Source of the DNA: Clarkia xantiana subsp. parviflora
Lineage: Eukaryota; Streptophyta; Magnoliopsida; Myrtales; Onagraceae
Assembly: GCA_036873135.1 (NCBI GenBank)
Contig: JAPTYO010000002.1
Coordinates: forward strand, 40,105,452-40,169,451
Reading direction: 5' to 3'
Length of the DNA: 64,000 bases
The position numbers and the translations under genes are program-made. This document shows, in pieces, positions 1-11,176 of this stretch (position 1 is its first letter; each line of letters opens with the position of its first letter). The notes under the pieces were generated by a model. The model saw only the letters and a program-made list of their open reading frames with translations, made no database searches and was not told where the DNA came from.

Positions 1-744
1 CGAATGAGTATAAAAATGAAGGATTGTACCATTTATATGTTTGAATAGAATCCTCTCATTGAGAGAATTTTGTTATTATTAGAAGAATACAGATGGAAGA
101 AAAGTTTTACTATATTCGACTTAAAGTTATTCAGAATTTTTCAAATATGGTAATGAATTCATTCTCATTTCACTTCATATCATTTCCTTTTATTAAGTCA
201 TACACAAATAACTCTTTCACTTTCTTACATTTTCCTTGGTTAGGTATTTCTATCCGATCTGTATTTGAATCTAATTGTCGATCTTTGCTCTTTTTGTGGA
301 TGTATGATACAACAGGAAGGTCGTATACTGGTATTGCTGTAATTGATGCATTTTTCTCACTTGCAACTCTGGATGAAGTGTTGTCAGACAAGGTCTACGT
401 ACTTTTCTTCCAACTGTTCGGTGGAAGTCGGAGAACCCTCTTTCTATGGTACAAACCTGAAAAAACATATGAGGTGGAGCACTTCATGGAGATCTTGCAA
501 TAATCTTTCTGATTGAGTTACCCGACTAACCTTGTTGATTGTCTGTTTAGTTAAAAAACACAACACGATCCAAACTCTATGATTAAGGTATTGCTCTATT
601 TACAACAAGTTTACTTGCCATCCTCACCCTCTCAAGTTCACATGTCGAATAGCTGCAAGATTTAACTTGATGTTATTTTAAACGTTGAATCAATCTTACA
701 ACTGGTTGCCGAGTATACAATATTGAACTTAAACTCAGCCATTT
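1..744. other. Unrecognised AT-rich stretch
   Basis: This stretch contains an open frame at 93-503 (+) and two antisense frames, but none resembles a family I recognise. Base composition and codon pattern give no clear coding strand. It may be degenerate transposon or intergenic sequence. Confidence 0.3.
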
Positions 745-867
745 ATGTTACCAACGGTACAAAATAAATTTAGAAAGAACAGAGAAGCTCTTGCAGATAT
801 CATATTTACTCTTTCTATTTCTGAATGCATATTTTCCACCTACATTGTTGTTGTATTTGGTCTGCAG

Positions 868-942
868 ATAAGCAGCCGTAACCTGGATAGGGTTCGTAAA
901 CTGAAGAGTGCTATGAAAAGACTGACTGCAAGGGTACAAAAG
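868..942 (+). pseudogene. Isolated exon of a CorA/MRS2-type magnesium transporter
   Basis: The 25-codon stretch encodes ISSRNLDRVRKLKSAM followed by KRLTARVQK. This matches the conserved segment of plant MRS2/MGT magnesium transporters just before the acidic 'DD-D-M' helix. It is bounded by a good acceptor (tctgcag, 861-867) and a donor (gtatac, from 943), so the exon edges are preserved. Neither the preceding exon (acidic helix ending near the 'LDELTSK' region) nor the following exon, nor the pore GMN motif, is visible in the surrounding 1-2 kb. It therefore looks like a gene fragment, either a remnant of a disrupted gene or an exon moved by a transposon. The family match is confident; the origin is inference. 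Confidence 0.65.
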
Positions 943-1250
943 GTATACCATTTCCCTGCTTTATGGTGTGAAATATGCATACCTCCAGTTTCAGTTTCAT
1001 ACTATTACTAATTCCATTCCTAGCTCTGAGTATGCAAATATAAAGTATATGTCTATTTGTTGATTGTCATTGTGAGATTTAGTAGGCTTACAGAAATAGC
1101 ATTGGCAATTACATATGTTTTCAAATACCAAATGAAACTAATTCAGATGTTTCAAATATATTCAACTTTATTTTGAAAATGTTAACTTTTTTACTTTAGA
1201 TAGATGTGGTGTGTATAAGGGAATAAGATATATTATAGATAAATATATCT

Positions 1251-1334
1251 TAAGATTTTCTTTAATTGTCCAATAATGCTATGGAATTTAATTAAGATTT
1301 TCTTTAATTGTCCAATAATGCTATGGAATTTAAT
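1251..1334. repeat. Tandem duplication, 42-bp unit x 2
   Basis: The two units 1251-1292 and 1293-1334 are essentially identical (taagattttctttaattgtc...). This is a simple recent tandem duplication in AT-rich DNA. Confidence 0.85.
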
Positions 1335-1610
1335 TAAGTTTATGATAACGGGAAAACCTTATGCAAAGCCTTACTCGGACCCTAATGTGTTTATATATAT
1401 TACTTACAGGCTTATGTTTGATAAGATGTAACTGTCGTGATATATGGAAGGGAGTATGCTGCTTAAATAAGTGTATGACCGCCATAACCCGCATTTACAG
1501 ATTATTGAATGTAAGTGATTATGATGAACGGAAAGATTAGATTTTACGCGCGCCTTATGTTATTCCATAAAGATGTAAGACTTATGTGATTATCTGGCCA
1601 AGTGGGAGAA

Positions 1611-2035
1611 TGTAAGAATATATATTTAATGTTACAATATATATTCTAATTATGTGGCTAGATAATATTAATGAGTATAAATATATTGAATAATGTATTA
1701 TATTATATCAATATATATCTTTATGGTATGATTTAATCTATACCGTTCAATTGGTTACTTGATGGACGTACCAGATTAAATGGTATAATATTATAAACGG
1801 TCCTCTCTTCCTGCTAGTTATGAACACAGAGAGAAAGAGCAGTTCTCCATCAACTGGTCTCTGACAGAAGGATGGACAAGGGAGAGAAGTAGAACCGTTC
1901 TACAGAAAAACGAATCGTCAGTCTAAGAAGAACAGAGGAATCGAGATCAGTACCAGGTAAGTCATTACTCACTATACTTTAATCCTCATAAAGCATGATT
2001 AAGATCCTGGCAATTAGGGTTTGTAAAACTTACAT
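1611..2035 (+). mobile_element. Probable copia-type LTR remnant
   Basis: A purine-rich tract (aagtgggagaa, 1600-1610) directly precedes TGTAAGAATATAT at 1611, as the polypurine tract precedes the 3' LTR in plant copia elements. An AT-rich region with TATA-like sequence follows, and the stretch can be read to a CA at about 2035. No second LTR, primer-binding site or target duplication was found, so the right boundary is a guess and the element is at best a truncated 3' end. Confidence 0.35.
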
Positions 2036-2668
2036 TCCACTGAGTAAGCAATTTCTTCTTCTCTGATCTTCTTCTCTATACTCAATTGAAGATGATTAAG
2101 ATTCACAGGGTATGCATCTCGGAAACAATGGATTGAAATAAGAGCTTGGATGTGTTCATCGGGGCTTGGAGCAGTTGATCAAGGGAGCGAATAAGATTGT
2201 CCTGTTGATTTCGCCGCTTTCAATCCCCAATGTACTGGTAATTTCTATGAATTACTTTGGCCGAACCCTAATCGATTGGCCAAATTTCTTTCAATTTGTG
2301 ATCTCTGGTTTATTTTGCTGAGATTTGTGGTCTAAAAAATTATAGGCACCGATGCCACCGAGTTCTTCTCCATGTTCAAACTCTCTTGCCAAGACTTGTG
2401 TTATTTGCTCTAAGAATTGCCTTGGTCTGCATTGAAAATCCGACCAAAATGCCGTCAGATAGACCTGATGATACAAAGTACATTCAACCTGTTCAATTTT
2501 TTAAGTTGAAGGATGAATAACAGGAAATGCCTCTAAAATTCGAAATTCTTGCATTGATTAATAGCATCAAAGGATTTGTGATTGTTCAATGGCTTATTTT
2601 AAATTTACAGGGATGAAGGAGTTCACGGTCTAGAAGTAAAATAATATATTTCAAGCACAATTACATGG
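2036..2668. other. No recognisable gene
   Basis: This is pyrimidine-rich and mixed sequence without a convincing reading frame. It resembles untranslated or leader sequence. Its right edge is the target site of the following LTR element. Confidence 0.3.
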
Positions 2669-4040
2669 TGTCGGACCTAAAATCTGACCTATGGCGATTT
2701 ACGTTTTGAAAACGCGGATTTTGAAAGAGAGTCGCCACTAGTTAATAAAGGCTAACTAGAATCCTAAATTACCTAAACGAATAACGAATTAAACGCTAGG
2801 TCTAAAATCGGTCCACGATCAGAAATCCAAGTTCGGGGGTTCTATTACGAATTAAGAAAAATTATTTTCTAATTACACCCTTTCGGTACTTAATTAACCT
2901 ATTTGCCAATTTTAAAATTTAAATATGCGTTATGACTAATTAATCTAACGATATCAAAAGTTAAACTAACTCTCATGCGAAAAATATTATCAACGACAAA
3001 TATAAGCTCTAAAAAAAAACTATTACACATCTAAAACTCCTAATTGAGATAAAATCTAATAAAATCAAACATGCTCAAAATCATGATATAATTTAATAAT
3101 AATATGTCCTACACATATATACATACAGTAAAACACGTTACCTAATTAATCTACATCTAAATTAACTAATTAACATGTTATAATAACAATAATAATAATG
3201 ATAATAAAAATAATAATAAAAAAAAAAAGAAAAATAACAGAAAAACAATATTAATAAATAATTAATAAAATCTATTTAAAAAAAATGAAATTACCTGCGC
3301 AGCAGAGAACGATAAACAGCAGGGGGAGTTCCGGCGGACACAACTCCGGCGACGAGCGGTCTTCCACGGCGGCAGGATGGCCGGAATCAGCGACAGCGAA
3401 GGACTGGCGGTGTTGGCGGAGGACCAAGGCAGCAGCAGAGGACCGCCGGTGCTGGGCGGGTAGATCGGCGCGACAGCAGGCGGGCCGGCCGGAGCAACCA
3501 GCGGCAGGCACCGGTATTCAGGGTGGCGGAGGGCGGCGTCTTGGTCGGGCGGCGCGATCCTGGTGGCTGGACGGACAGGCGAGGCAGTGAGACACCGAGC
3601 CGGCGGCGGCGGGAATGGTGGTGCTCCCACCGGTTGGCTTTCCACGGCAGATGAGAGAGGAAATTAAAAAAAAAAAAAACTTTATTTTTCACAAAAATCG
3701 AGATTTACTTTATTATTTCTGCTGTATTAATTTTTCTCCCCCCTATTACATAGTACATATGGCCTATTTATAGGTAAATTGACACCCAAAAATTAGGAAA
3801 TCAATATTCTCTCAATATTCACCCTATTAAATCCGAAAATATATATATAAATATATATATTATATATTTTCTGATTATTACATCATATTTATTGCATATG
3901 TATTGTCCTAATTTAAACTGAGCCTATTTTTGGCAATCCCGTGACCTTCCATATTTAAATACTTCCTTTTTAAACGCGTTACACATAACATTTTTAACAT
4001 GTCACGTACGTGTCGCGCGTACCAAAATTAGGTGTTTACA
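2669..4040 (-). repeat. 3' LTR of the TR-GAG element
   Basis: Begins TGTCGGACC and ends GTGTTTACA on the plus strand. It is nearly identical to 9798-11171. A GC-rich segment (about 3290-3650) creates long spurious open frames that are not preserved in frame between the two LTRs. In the minus orientation it is the downstream LTR because the PPT abuts its inner edge. Confidence 0.9.
3761..3774 (-). promoter_or_regulatory. TATA box in LTR (minus strand)
   Basis: CCTATAAATAGGCC reads on the minus strand. The same box (CCTATAAATAGACC) is at 10891-10904 in the other LTR, where it would drive transcription of the element leftward. Confidence 0.55.
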
Positions 4041-4054
4041 GCTTGCCCCTCTTT
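4041..4054 (-). other. Polypurine tract
   Basis: AAAGAGGGGCAAGC on the minus strand lies immediately before the 3' LTR start (TGTAAACACC). It is the expected plus-strand priming site. Confidence 0.7.
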
Positions 4055-4159
4055 GGACGGACTCCCGTAGAATGCATTCGAGGGGGTTTTTCCAAAGACG
4101 AGTAAACACTAATTTTGGCTAGGAAGTATATCTTCTTCCGGGTCTTCAAGTCTCCAAGG

Positions 4160-4960
4160 TGGCCTTTGGCTTTATTGATGGTGCGGAAAAGTAAAACCTC
4201 TGTCGGCGATGCCCCTGTTGACAGTGCCTCCATCGGTATCGCAGAAAAGTAAAGCCTTGGTCGGCGGTGCCCCTGTTGGCGGTGCCTCCGTTGGCGGTGC
4301 AGAAAGTAAAGCCTCGGTCGACGGTGCCCCTCTTGGCGGTGCCTCCGTTGGCGTGCGAAAAATAGAACCTCCGTCGGCGGTGCCCCTGTTGGCGGTGCCT
4401 CCATAGGTAGCGCAGAAAATAGAACCTCTGTCGGCGGTGCCCCTGTTGGCGGTGCCTCCATTGGTCGTGCAGAAAATAAAGCCTCTAGTGGCGTGCAGAA
4501 AAGTAAAGCCTCCAGTGGCATGCGGAAAAGTAAAGCCTCCAGTGGCGTGCAATAAAGTAAAACCTTTGGTGATGATTGGTAACAAAAGACCTCTACGTCA
4601 GACAGTACCAACAACCTCTGGTGACGCCTCTAGTGGCGAGTGGTAACGGAAAAACCTCTACGTCATACCGTACCGGAAAACCTCGGGTGATATCTCTGGT
4701 GGCGAAAAGACCTCTACGTCAGACCGTACCGGAGAACCTTTGGTGATGCCTCTAGTGGCGAGTGGTAACGGAAGACCTCTACGTCATACCGTACCGGAAA
4801 ACCTCTTGTGATATCTCTGATGGCGGAAGACCTCTACGTCAGACCGTACCGGAGACCCTTTGGCGATGCCTCTGGCGGCGTATGTCGGAAAAGAGCCTAT
4901 AGTGGCGTCCATTGGAGAAGTGCCTCTAGTGGCGTGACCTGTGAAGGCTGAATACTAAGG
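4160..4960. repeat. Degenerate tandem array, 'gcggtgcc / cctctagtggcg' units
   Basis: Irregular units built from gtcggcggtgcccctgttgg, agaaaagtaaagcct and gcctctagtggcg recur for about 800 bp. They lie between the end of gag and the 3' LTR. Several spurious open frames on both strands follow from the repeat period; none resembles a protein family. A related, inverted stretch occurs at 50820-50970. Confidence 0.75.
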
Positions 4961-5279
4961 CTTCGTTCGTCGAGGTTGACTCTCAGGAAGCTGGAAAACT
5001 TCAGATCCTGATTGTCGGTTGTGACTTGTAGGAACAGACTGTAACAGTCCTACTCATCCTTGAATGGTGACTCGCGAGAGCAGACTTCAACCTTCCCGCT
5101 TGCCCTGAAGTTGACTCGTAGGAACAGACCGTAACAGTCCTACTCATCCTTGGAATGCGACCTGCGAGAGCAGACTGTAACCGTCTCGCTTGCCGTGAAT
5201 TTGACTTTGGAAGACGTTGTTTGCGCATGAGTGTTTGTCCCTAATTTTTGCCTAAATTGTGCATTGTGCGACAACCTAG

Positions 5280-5390
5280 CGGGATCTTTTTTCTTTTTTC
5301 CTTTTTTACTTTCTTTTTTCTTTTTTCTTTTTACTTTTTTCTTTTTTCTTTTTTCTTTTTTCTTTTTTCTTTTTCTCTTTTTTTTTGTTG
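5280..5390. repeat. (TTTTTTC)n low-complexity tract
   Basis: Runs of cttttttc-type units fill about 100 bp. They generate a lysine-rich frame on the minus strand that is not a real protein. Confidence 0.85.
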
Positions 5391-5569
5391 ACAATTTCTC
5401 TTTTTTCTCTCCTTTTGCCACGGCCGATTGAGAGATTTCCGACCGTGCCCCTCGGTTTTTTATTTTCTCTCATTTTGCCATGATTGCAATTTCTGAATTT
5501 GCAACCATGCCTCTCATTTCCTGATTTTGCCTAGGCCGCCCTTTCGGGTTTTCAACCTAGCGGAAGCAC

Positions 5570-6200
5570 TCTTCATTTGGTAGCCGTTTAACTTGTAACC
5601 GTTTGAGGGTGGCTGTGACCCTTTTCTCACCGTCTTCAATGTTGCGGGAACTCTTTTGATTGTAGCCATTTGGTGGGAGGTTGTCGCCCTTCATTCCTCG
5701 TCTCTGATCCGGGAAACACTCTTTGTACGTACCCATTTTGAGGGTGGTTGTGACCCTTTCACTTAATACCCGCCGTTGATGCTCCGGGAGCGCTCTTTTG
5801 ATTGTAGCTGTTTAGAGGGACGACTGTGACCCTTTCTTTTATTTTCCCACCTTCACCGGTTTCGCGAGATCACTCTTTTTGTGTAGCCATTTTAAGGGTG
5901 GCTGTGACCCTTTTTATTCTCCCGCCCTCACAGTGTTCGCAGGGTCACTTTTTTATTCGTAGCCATTTGGAGGGTGACTGTGGCCCTTTCACCTATTTCC
6001 CGCTTTTGATGTTGCAAGAGCGCTCTTTATCTGTAGCCATTTGAAGGGTGGCTGTGACCCTTTCTTTGTAGTCGTTTTAGGGATGACTGTGACCCTTTTT
6101 TATTTGTAGTTGATTTAGGGACAACTGTGACCCTTTCTTTTTTTCACTGCTCTCACTTAAAAACTCTCTTTATTTTTCTATAGCCGATTAAAGGGCGGCT
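5570..6200. repeat. Degenerate ~60-110-bp repeats around 'gtagccattt...gtgaccctttc'
   Basis: At least eight irregular copies of a motif 'gtagcc(a/g)ttt-gagggtggctgtgaccctttc', mostly followed by a cgcgggag / gcgctctttg-like segment, fill the non-coding part of the element. Inverted relatives occur at 41170-41332 and 50545-50600, which marks those places as relics of the same family. Confidence 0.75.
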
Positions 6201-7243
6201 TCGACCCTAAAGAAAAATATATTTTTTTCGCTTTTTTTTTTGTTTTTTTTTTTTTTGTTTTTTTTTATAAAGAAAATTCAACAGCAATTATGCACATGCC
6301 CCTAATGGCAATTTTGAAATTTTAATTCAAAACATCTTCTTGAGAAGGACTCAGCTGATTGATTCGAAATATGTTGGTCGCGTCGACGACCTGGATTGAC
6401 CCTATGACCAATGGATGACATATGCAATGATTTCTAATTTCGGCTTCTCAAGTGCCCCAGTTATTGCTCAATCTCGTCTGGGGATGCCCCATGGCTAGCA
6501 CCTACCGGGTTAGGTTCGTCGCATGCAGGATGAATGGCCTGATCAATGAACACACATGGATGACGTGGAGTAGTCCGTATTGGAGCACAGATATTGCGCG
6601 AGATAAATTCGGCAACTGACACAAGAATGGTTGGCGAGCAAAGGGCCATGCGCGAGATGTGCTCTTCAGAGGCTTTTATTTGGATGATTATCCGAGCTGC
6701 AAAATGAGTAAGGAAAAAAAAAAATCAAATTTCGGTGATATAATTGATCACGACTTCCCTTACCTGGGTGCCGACATCTTTAATGGAAATTTGCTCCATA
6801 TATGAATGGATATGTTGCTTCTTCCGTTTTTTCTTCATATAGCGGTTGTGCTCGATCTGAACGGGGATATGCCATTTGGTTGACCAGTTTAGACGTCGCC
6901 GTATAATGGATGTACGGCTTGGTTCGGAAAGGCGCATGTATTCCCTGTATGGAGATTTTGATCACTGGGTGATTTGAATCCTTTATCGGCCGTCTTGACG
7001 GGCTTGGTAGTCCATGACTTAGGAACATCGACTCAGGAAAAGACTGAATTGTCAATCGACTTGCCTCATTCCTAAAAAAGAAAACCAATTAAAAAAACTC
7101 AAATATAGGGATTTATTTATATTGATTAGATCATGATAATATCCATCTTTCCTATGCGAGGCTCATGATCTTGCCGCGCAAGGAGTACATAACTGAAAAG
7201 TTTATTCATTGCTAAAAAAAAACGGATGTAACGCTGAGAGAAA

Positions 7244-8710
7244 TCATGTGGACGAAGCCGAAGGGGTGTTGGCGTCAGCCGACGGAACTGCGTTAAGAAT
7301 CAAAAGCTTATGGTCGATGAGATCCTGGATCCTGTGCCTCAGACGCGAGCAATCCTCGGTTGAATGAATTATCCCCATGTGAAACTCACACTTCGAGTTT
7401 GGATCATTGCTGGGTATCCTTGAAATGGTCTTCCAAACCTCAGGACCAATGAGACCCTGAGCAAGTGCTTTCTGATATACTTCGGTTGCCGACACTGGTA
7501 AAGGTGTGAATTTTCTAGACTCCCTCATCTTGTTCACAGTCCGGTTTTTAGGTCCACCCACAACGGGGGTTTGCGGAGCGTCTGTCTGGTAGACTGCACC
7601 TACGGCTGCGTCCTTGGATGACCAGTTCTTGGAGCCTCCCTTTTTGGTTATATCCTCTTGTTGACTCCTAGAGGGGTCTTCAAGTTTTCCAATCCGAATG
7701 CCATGCTCTACCATTTCTCCGGATTTCACCAAATCAGCGAAATTGGCTGAAACATGCCCTAACAAATGGGAGTAATATGCCCCTTTAAGAGTGCCAATGA
7801 ACCTGGACACCGCTTCTGCGTCTTCCAGTGGTGGTCGGACTCCAGCGGCTTTCTCTCTCTAAGACTGCATATAGCTTCTAAATGATTGCCCCCCTTCCAT
7901 CTTCATGCTTTGGAGGTCTATGCGGGTCGGAGCTGTATCCAAGTTGAACTTATACTGGCGAACGAAAGCGTCAGGCATCTCTTCCCACGAAATGTCACCG
8001 GCTTTCAAGTTGACGAACCAAACCAAAGCCGCTCCCTTCAAGCTTTCCTGGAACGTCTGGATTAATAATTTCTCATACCTCCGGTAAGGGGCCATCTTTG
8101 TGAGGTAAATCCGCAAGTGGACAATGGGGTTACCGGTGCCATCATACTTCTCAAAGTCGGGGACTTTGAACTTCTCCGGTCTTGACATGTCGGGGAAAAG
8201 GCATAGGTCGGAGTAACCAATGCCTCCATACTGCTCAAGTCCGGACAAAACCTTCATCGTTATCTCCATTTTCTTTAAGCGACGATCCTGCTCGGATTCA
8301 ATGACCGGTGATGATGTAGCCGCATTTGTGCCGATTGCACCTCCTTGGTTAACACGCCCATACATTACCGTCGGTTTCGGAAGGACATTCGGCTTTGATG
8401 CAGATTGATCAGGAATGACCAAAGCAGGGGGTTGGTCATGAGGAGGTTCTACCGTGGCGTCGAGAAGCACGGTTGCAGCTGGCATTGGAGGTTCAGTATT
8501 CGCCACAAGTGTTGTGGAGGATTCTGGACTCGAGATCGCTGTCAGCAAGGCCGGTTTTAGAGTATTGTAAGTTGATCGAGCCCCGAGGAGTTCCATGATG
8601 CGCTCCATGTTTGCCGACATGGATGCCATATCCTGATGCATTTTAGCATTAGCCGTCTCGATCTCAGCTATTCGTTCCTCTTGTTGCTGGATCTTCTGAG
8701 CGTCCTCCAT
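7244..8710 (-). pseudogene. gag: Ty3/gypsy gag polyprotein, interrupted by one in-frame stop
   Basis: One continuous minus-strand frame of 487 residues plus a premature TAG at 7861-7859. The N-terminal part (from 8710) starts with a coiled-coil-like stretch (QQQEERIAEIETANAK), then a variable linker, then the gag core (KFKVPDFEKYDGTGNP, WEEMPDAFVRQYKFN). After the TAG the frame goes on with REKAAGVRPPLEDAEAVS, FADLVKSGEMVEHGIRIGK and a terminal CEFHMGIIHSTEDC zinc-knuckle-like C-x2-H-x4-H-x4-C motif. Gypsy gags normally have 'RW(R/E)' at the position of the stop, so a single G-to-A change in a Trp codon is the likely cause. No protease follows. The product would form virus-like particles for retrotransposition. 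Confidence 0.85.
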
Positions 8711-9776
8711 GTTAGTGGTTTGTCGCGTAATGGCCAGTAATACCTACAGCGAAAAATGTGATATTCAGAATATGGAACACAGGATATCATGCATGATCAT
8801 TTTGAAAGTAATGTGTCGTTCAACTCATCATCTTTTTTTAAAAAATGTTTTGTAACTAAAATATGTTTCTAAGACGCTTTACACAACTGCGAAACTTGGT
8901 CAAAACGTGTCGAGTGCTTGCCCCAAAATCCGAGCGAAGGTAATGCAATAAGCTTTTTCAAAATGGTTTCACTTTTTTACCGCTTGTTCGGAATTTGGAA
9001 CGTGCACTTAACTCTGACGTTTCTATTTTGAATGATTGCAGCATTCCACTCTATGCGGTATCTCTTCAATAGTCTCGCTCTGCGTCCATCATGCTGGTCC
9101 GAATCTGGTCAAAGCCAGTCTTGAAAAATGGAAGGGCCGTGATACAAAGGCAATTGCGCAGTTTTCTCACTCTTACCGAAAATGGCATGTAAAGCGTTTT
9201 AGAAACGATGATTTAAATGATACATTTTTTGGGAAAATATGATGCATGCTTGTAACGTAAATTTCCATTAATGCGCGTTGTACAATTACATCTGGTACAA
9301 AAAAAGATTACATCGAGACCCATGTCCTATACATGAAAAATCTAGGGGTCGAGAACAATTAGAAGAAGAAACGCAAGTACGCATAGCGCAGGATCGAAGC
9401 TTCAGGTGTGTGTTTTTGCTTTGTTCTACAAGGTAGGCTCCACTGATAGGTTCTCGACAAGGTGGTTTCCTCACCCCATCATAGGGATCATAGGACCTTC
9501 ACAAGCGAGTAGAGTTTTTCCGAGCCGTACCGGCGGCCCAGCCGCTCCGGTCGTACCGTACTAAACCTCCGGGGTTCCTAGTCGCCCTGGGTTTTAGGTG
9601 TTTTGGTGATTACTCTAAAGTGGTGTGTGTGCGGGTTCAACAAAGAACATAAGTTAGTAAAATAAAAAGTTCCGCACCTATCACATAAAAACCAAAGTTA
9701 GAATAACAGAGTTACACACAAATAAACTAAAAAATGGCAAATAAGAAAATATACAAAGCCCGAACCCTCTAAGTCA
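8711..9776 (-). other. 5' leader of the TR-GAG element
   Basis: Between the PBS and the gag start lies about 1.07 kb without a credible frame. It would be the untranslated leader. Confidence 0.5.
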
Positions 9777-9794
9777 TCCCCAGCAGAGTCGCCA
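9777..9794 (-). other. Primer-binding site, tRNA-Arg-like
   Basis: TGGCGACTCTGCTGGGGA on the minus strand begins three bases inside the 5' LTR. It matches the type of PBS described for Tat/Ogre-related gypsy elements that use tRNA-Arg (from memory of the family). It fixes the orientation of the element. Confidence 0.65.
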
Positions 9795-9797
9795 AAT

Positions 9798-11171
9798 TGT
9801 CGGACCTAAAATCTGACCTATGGCGATTTACGTTTTGAAAACGCGGATTTTGAAAGAGAGTCGCCACTAGTTAATAAAGGCTAACTAGAATCCTAAATTA
9901 CCTAAACGAATAACGAATTAAACGCTAGGTCTAAAATCGGTCCACGATCAGAAATCCAAGTTCGGGGGTCTATTACGAATTAAGAAAAATTATTTTCTAA
10001 TTACGCCCTTTCGGTACTTAATTAACATATTTGCCAATTTTAAAATTTAATTATGCGTTATGACTAATTAATCTAACGATATCAAAATTTAAACTAACTC
10101 TCATGCGAAAAATATTATCAACGACAAATATAAGCTCTAAAAAAAAACTATTACACATCTAAAACTCCTAATTGAGATAAAATCTAATAAAATCAAACAT
10201 GCTCAAAATCATGATATAATTTAATAATAATACGTCCTACACATATATACATACAGTAAAACACGTTACCTAATTAATCTACATCTAAATTAACTAATTA
10301 ACATGTTATAATAACAATAATAATAATGATAATAAAAATAATAATAATAAAAAAAAGAAAAACAATATTAATAAATAATTAATAAAATCTTATTATTATT
10401 AAAAAAAAAAAAAACTGAAATTACCTGCGCAGCAGAGAACGATAAACAGCAGGGGAGTTCCGGCGGACACAACTCCGGCGACGGGCGGTCTTCCAAGGCG
10501 GCTGGACGGCCGGAATCAGCGACAGCGAAGGACTGGCGGTGCTGGCGGAGGACCAAGGCAGCAGCAGAGGACCGCCGGTGCTGGGCGGGTAGATCGGCGC
10601 GACAGCAGGCGGGCCGGCCGGAGCAACCAGCGGCAGGCACCGGTATTCAGGGTGGCGGAGGGCGGCGTCTTGGTCGGGCGGCGCGATCCTGGTGGCTGGA
10701 CGGACAGGCGAGGCAGTGAGACACCGAGCCGGCGGCGGCGGGAATGGTAGTGCTCCCACCGGTTGGCTTTCCACGGCAGATGAGAGAGGAAATTAAAAAA
10801 AAAAAAAAACTTTATTTTTCACAAAAATCGAGATTTACTTTATTATTTCTGCTGTATTAATTTTTCTCCCCCCTATTACATAGTACATAGGGTCTATTTA
10901 TAGGTAAATTGACACCCAAAAATTAGGAAATCAATATTCCCTCAATATTCACCCTATTAAATCCGAAAATATATATATAAATATATATATTATATATTTT
11001 CTGATTATTACATCATATTTATTGCATATGTATTGTCCTAATTTAAACTGAGCCTATTTTTGGCAATCCCGTGACCCTTCATATTTAAATACTTCCTTTA
11101 TTAAACGCGTTATACATAACATTTTTAACATGTTACGTACGTGTCGCGCGTACCAAAATTAGGTGTTTACC
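9798..11171 (-). repeat. 5' LTR of the TR-GAG element
   Basis: Near-identical to 2669-4040. Its outer end reads TTTACC instead of TTTACA, so the terminal TG...CA has one mutated base, but the CATGG target duplication right after it confirms the boundary. It carries the TATA box at 10891-10904 on the minus strand. Confidence 0.9.
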
Positions 11172-11176
11172 CATGG

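Larger units (their letters stand above)
2669..11171 (-). mobile_element. Complete gag-only LTR retrotransposon (TR-GAG type, Ty3/gypsy)
   Basis: Two 1.37-kb LTRs (2669-4040 and 9798-11171) flank a 5.76-kb interior. A perfect 5-bp target duplication CATGG lies at 2664-2668 and 11172-11176. The only protein-coding capacity is a gypsy-type gag on the minus strand (7244-8710). No protease, reverse transcriptase, RNase H or integrase motif is visible. PBS and PPT are both present in the minus orientation, so the element runs from 11171 down to 2669. Such gag-only elements (TR-GAG) are known as non-autonomous gypsy derivatives that depend on a partner's pol. The LTRs differ by only scattered substitutions and small indels by eye, so the insertion is fairly young. 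Confidence 0.9.

Noticed and set aside
93..503. 136-codon plus-strand ORF as a host gene
   Set aside because: Phe/Ser-rich with no known domain; antisense frames are equally open and composition is AT-driven.
3262..3692. Long proline/alanine-rich frames in the LTR (both strands; repeated at 10368-10774)
   Set aside because: They lie in the GC-rich part of the LTR, and frame and ends differ between the two LTR copies because of indels. No family resemblance.
5140..5421. Lysine-rich 'KKKRKKKKEK' frame
   Set aside because: Product of the (TTTTTTC)n low-complexity tract.
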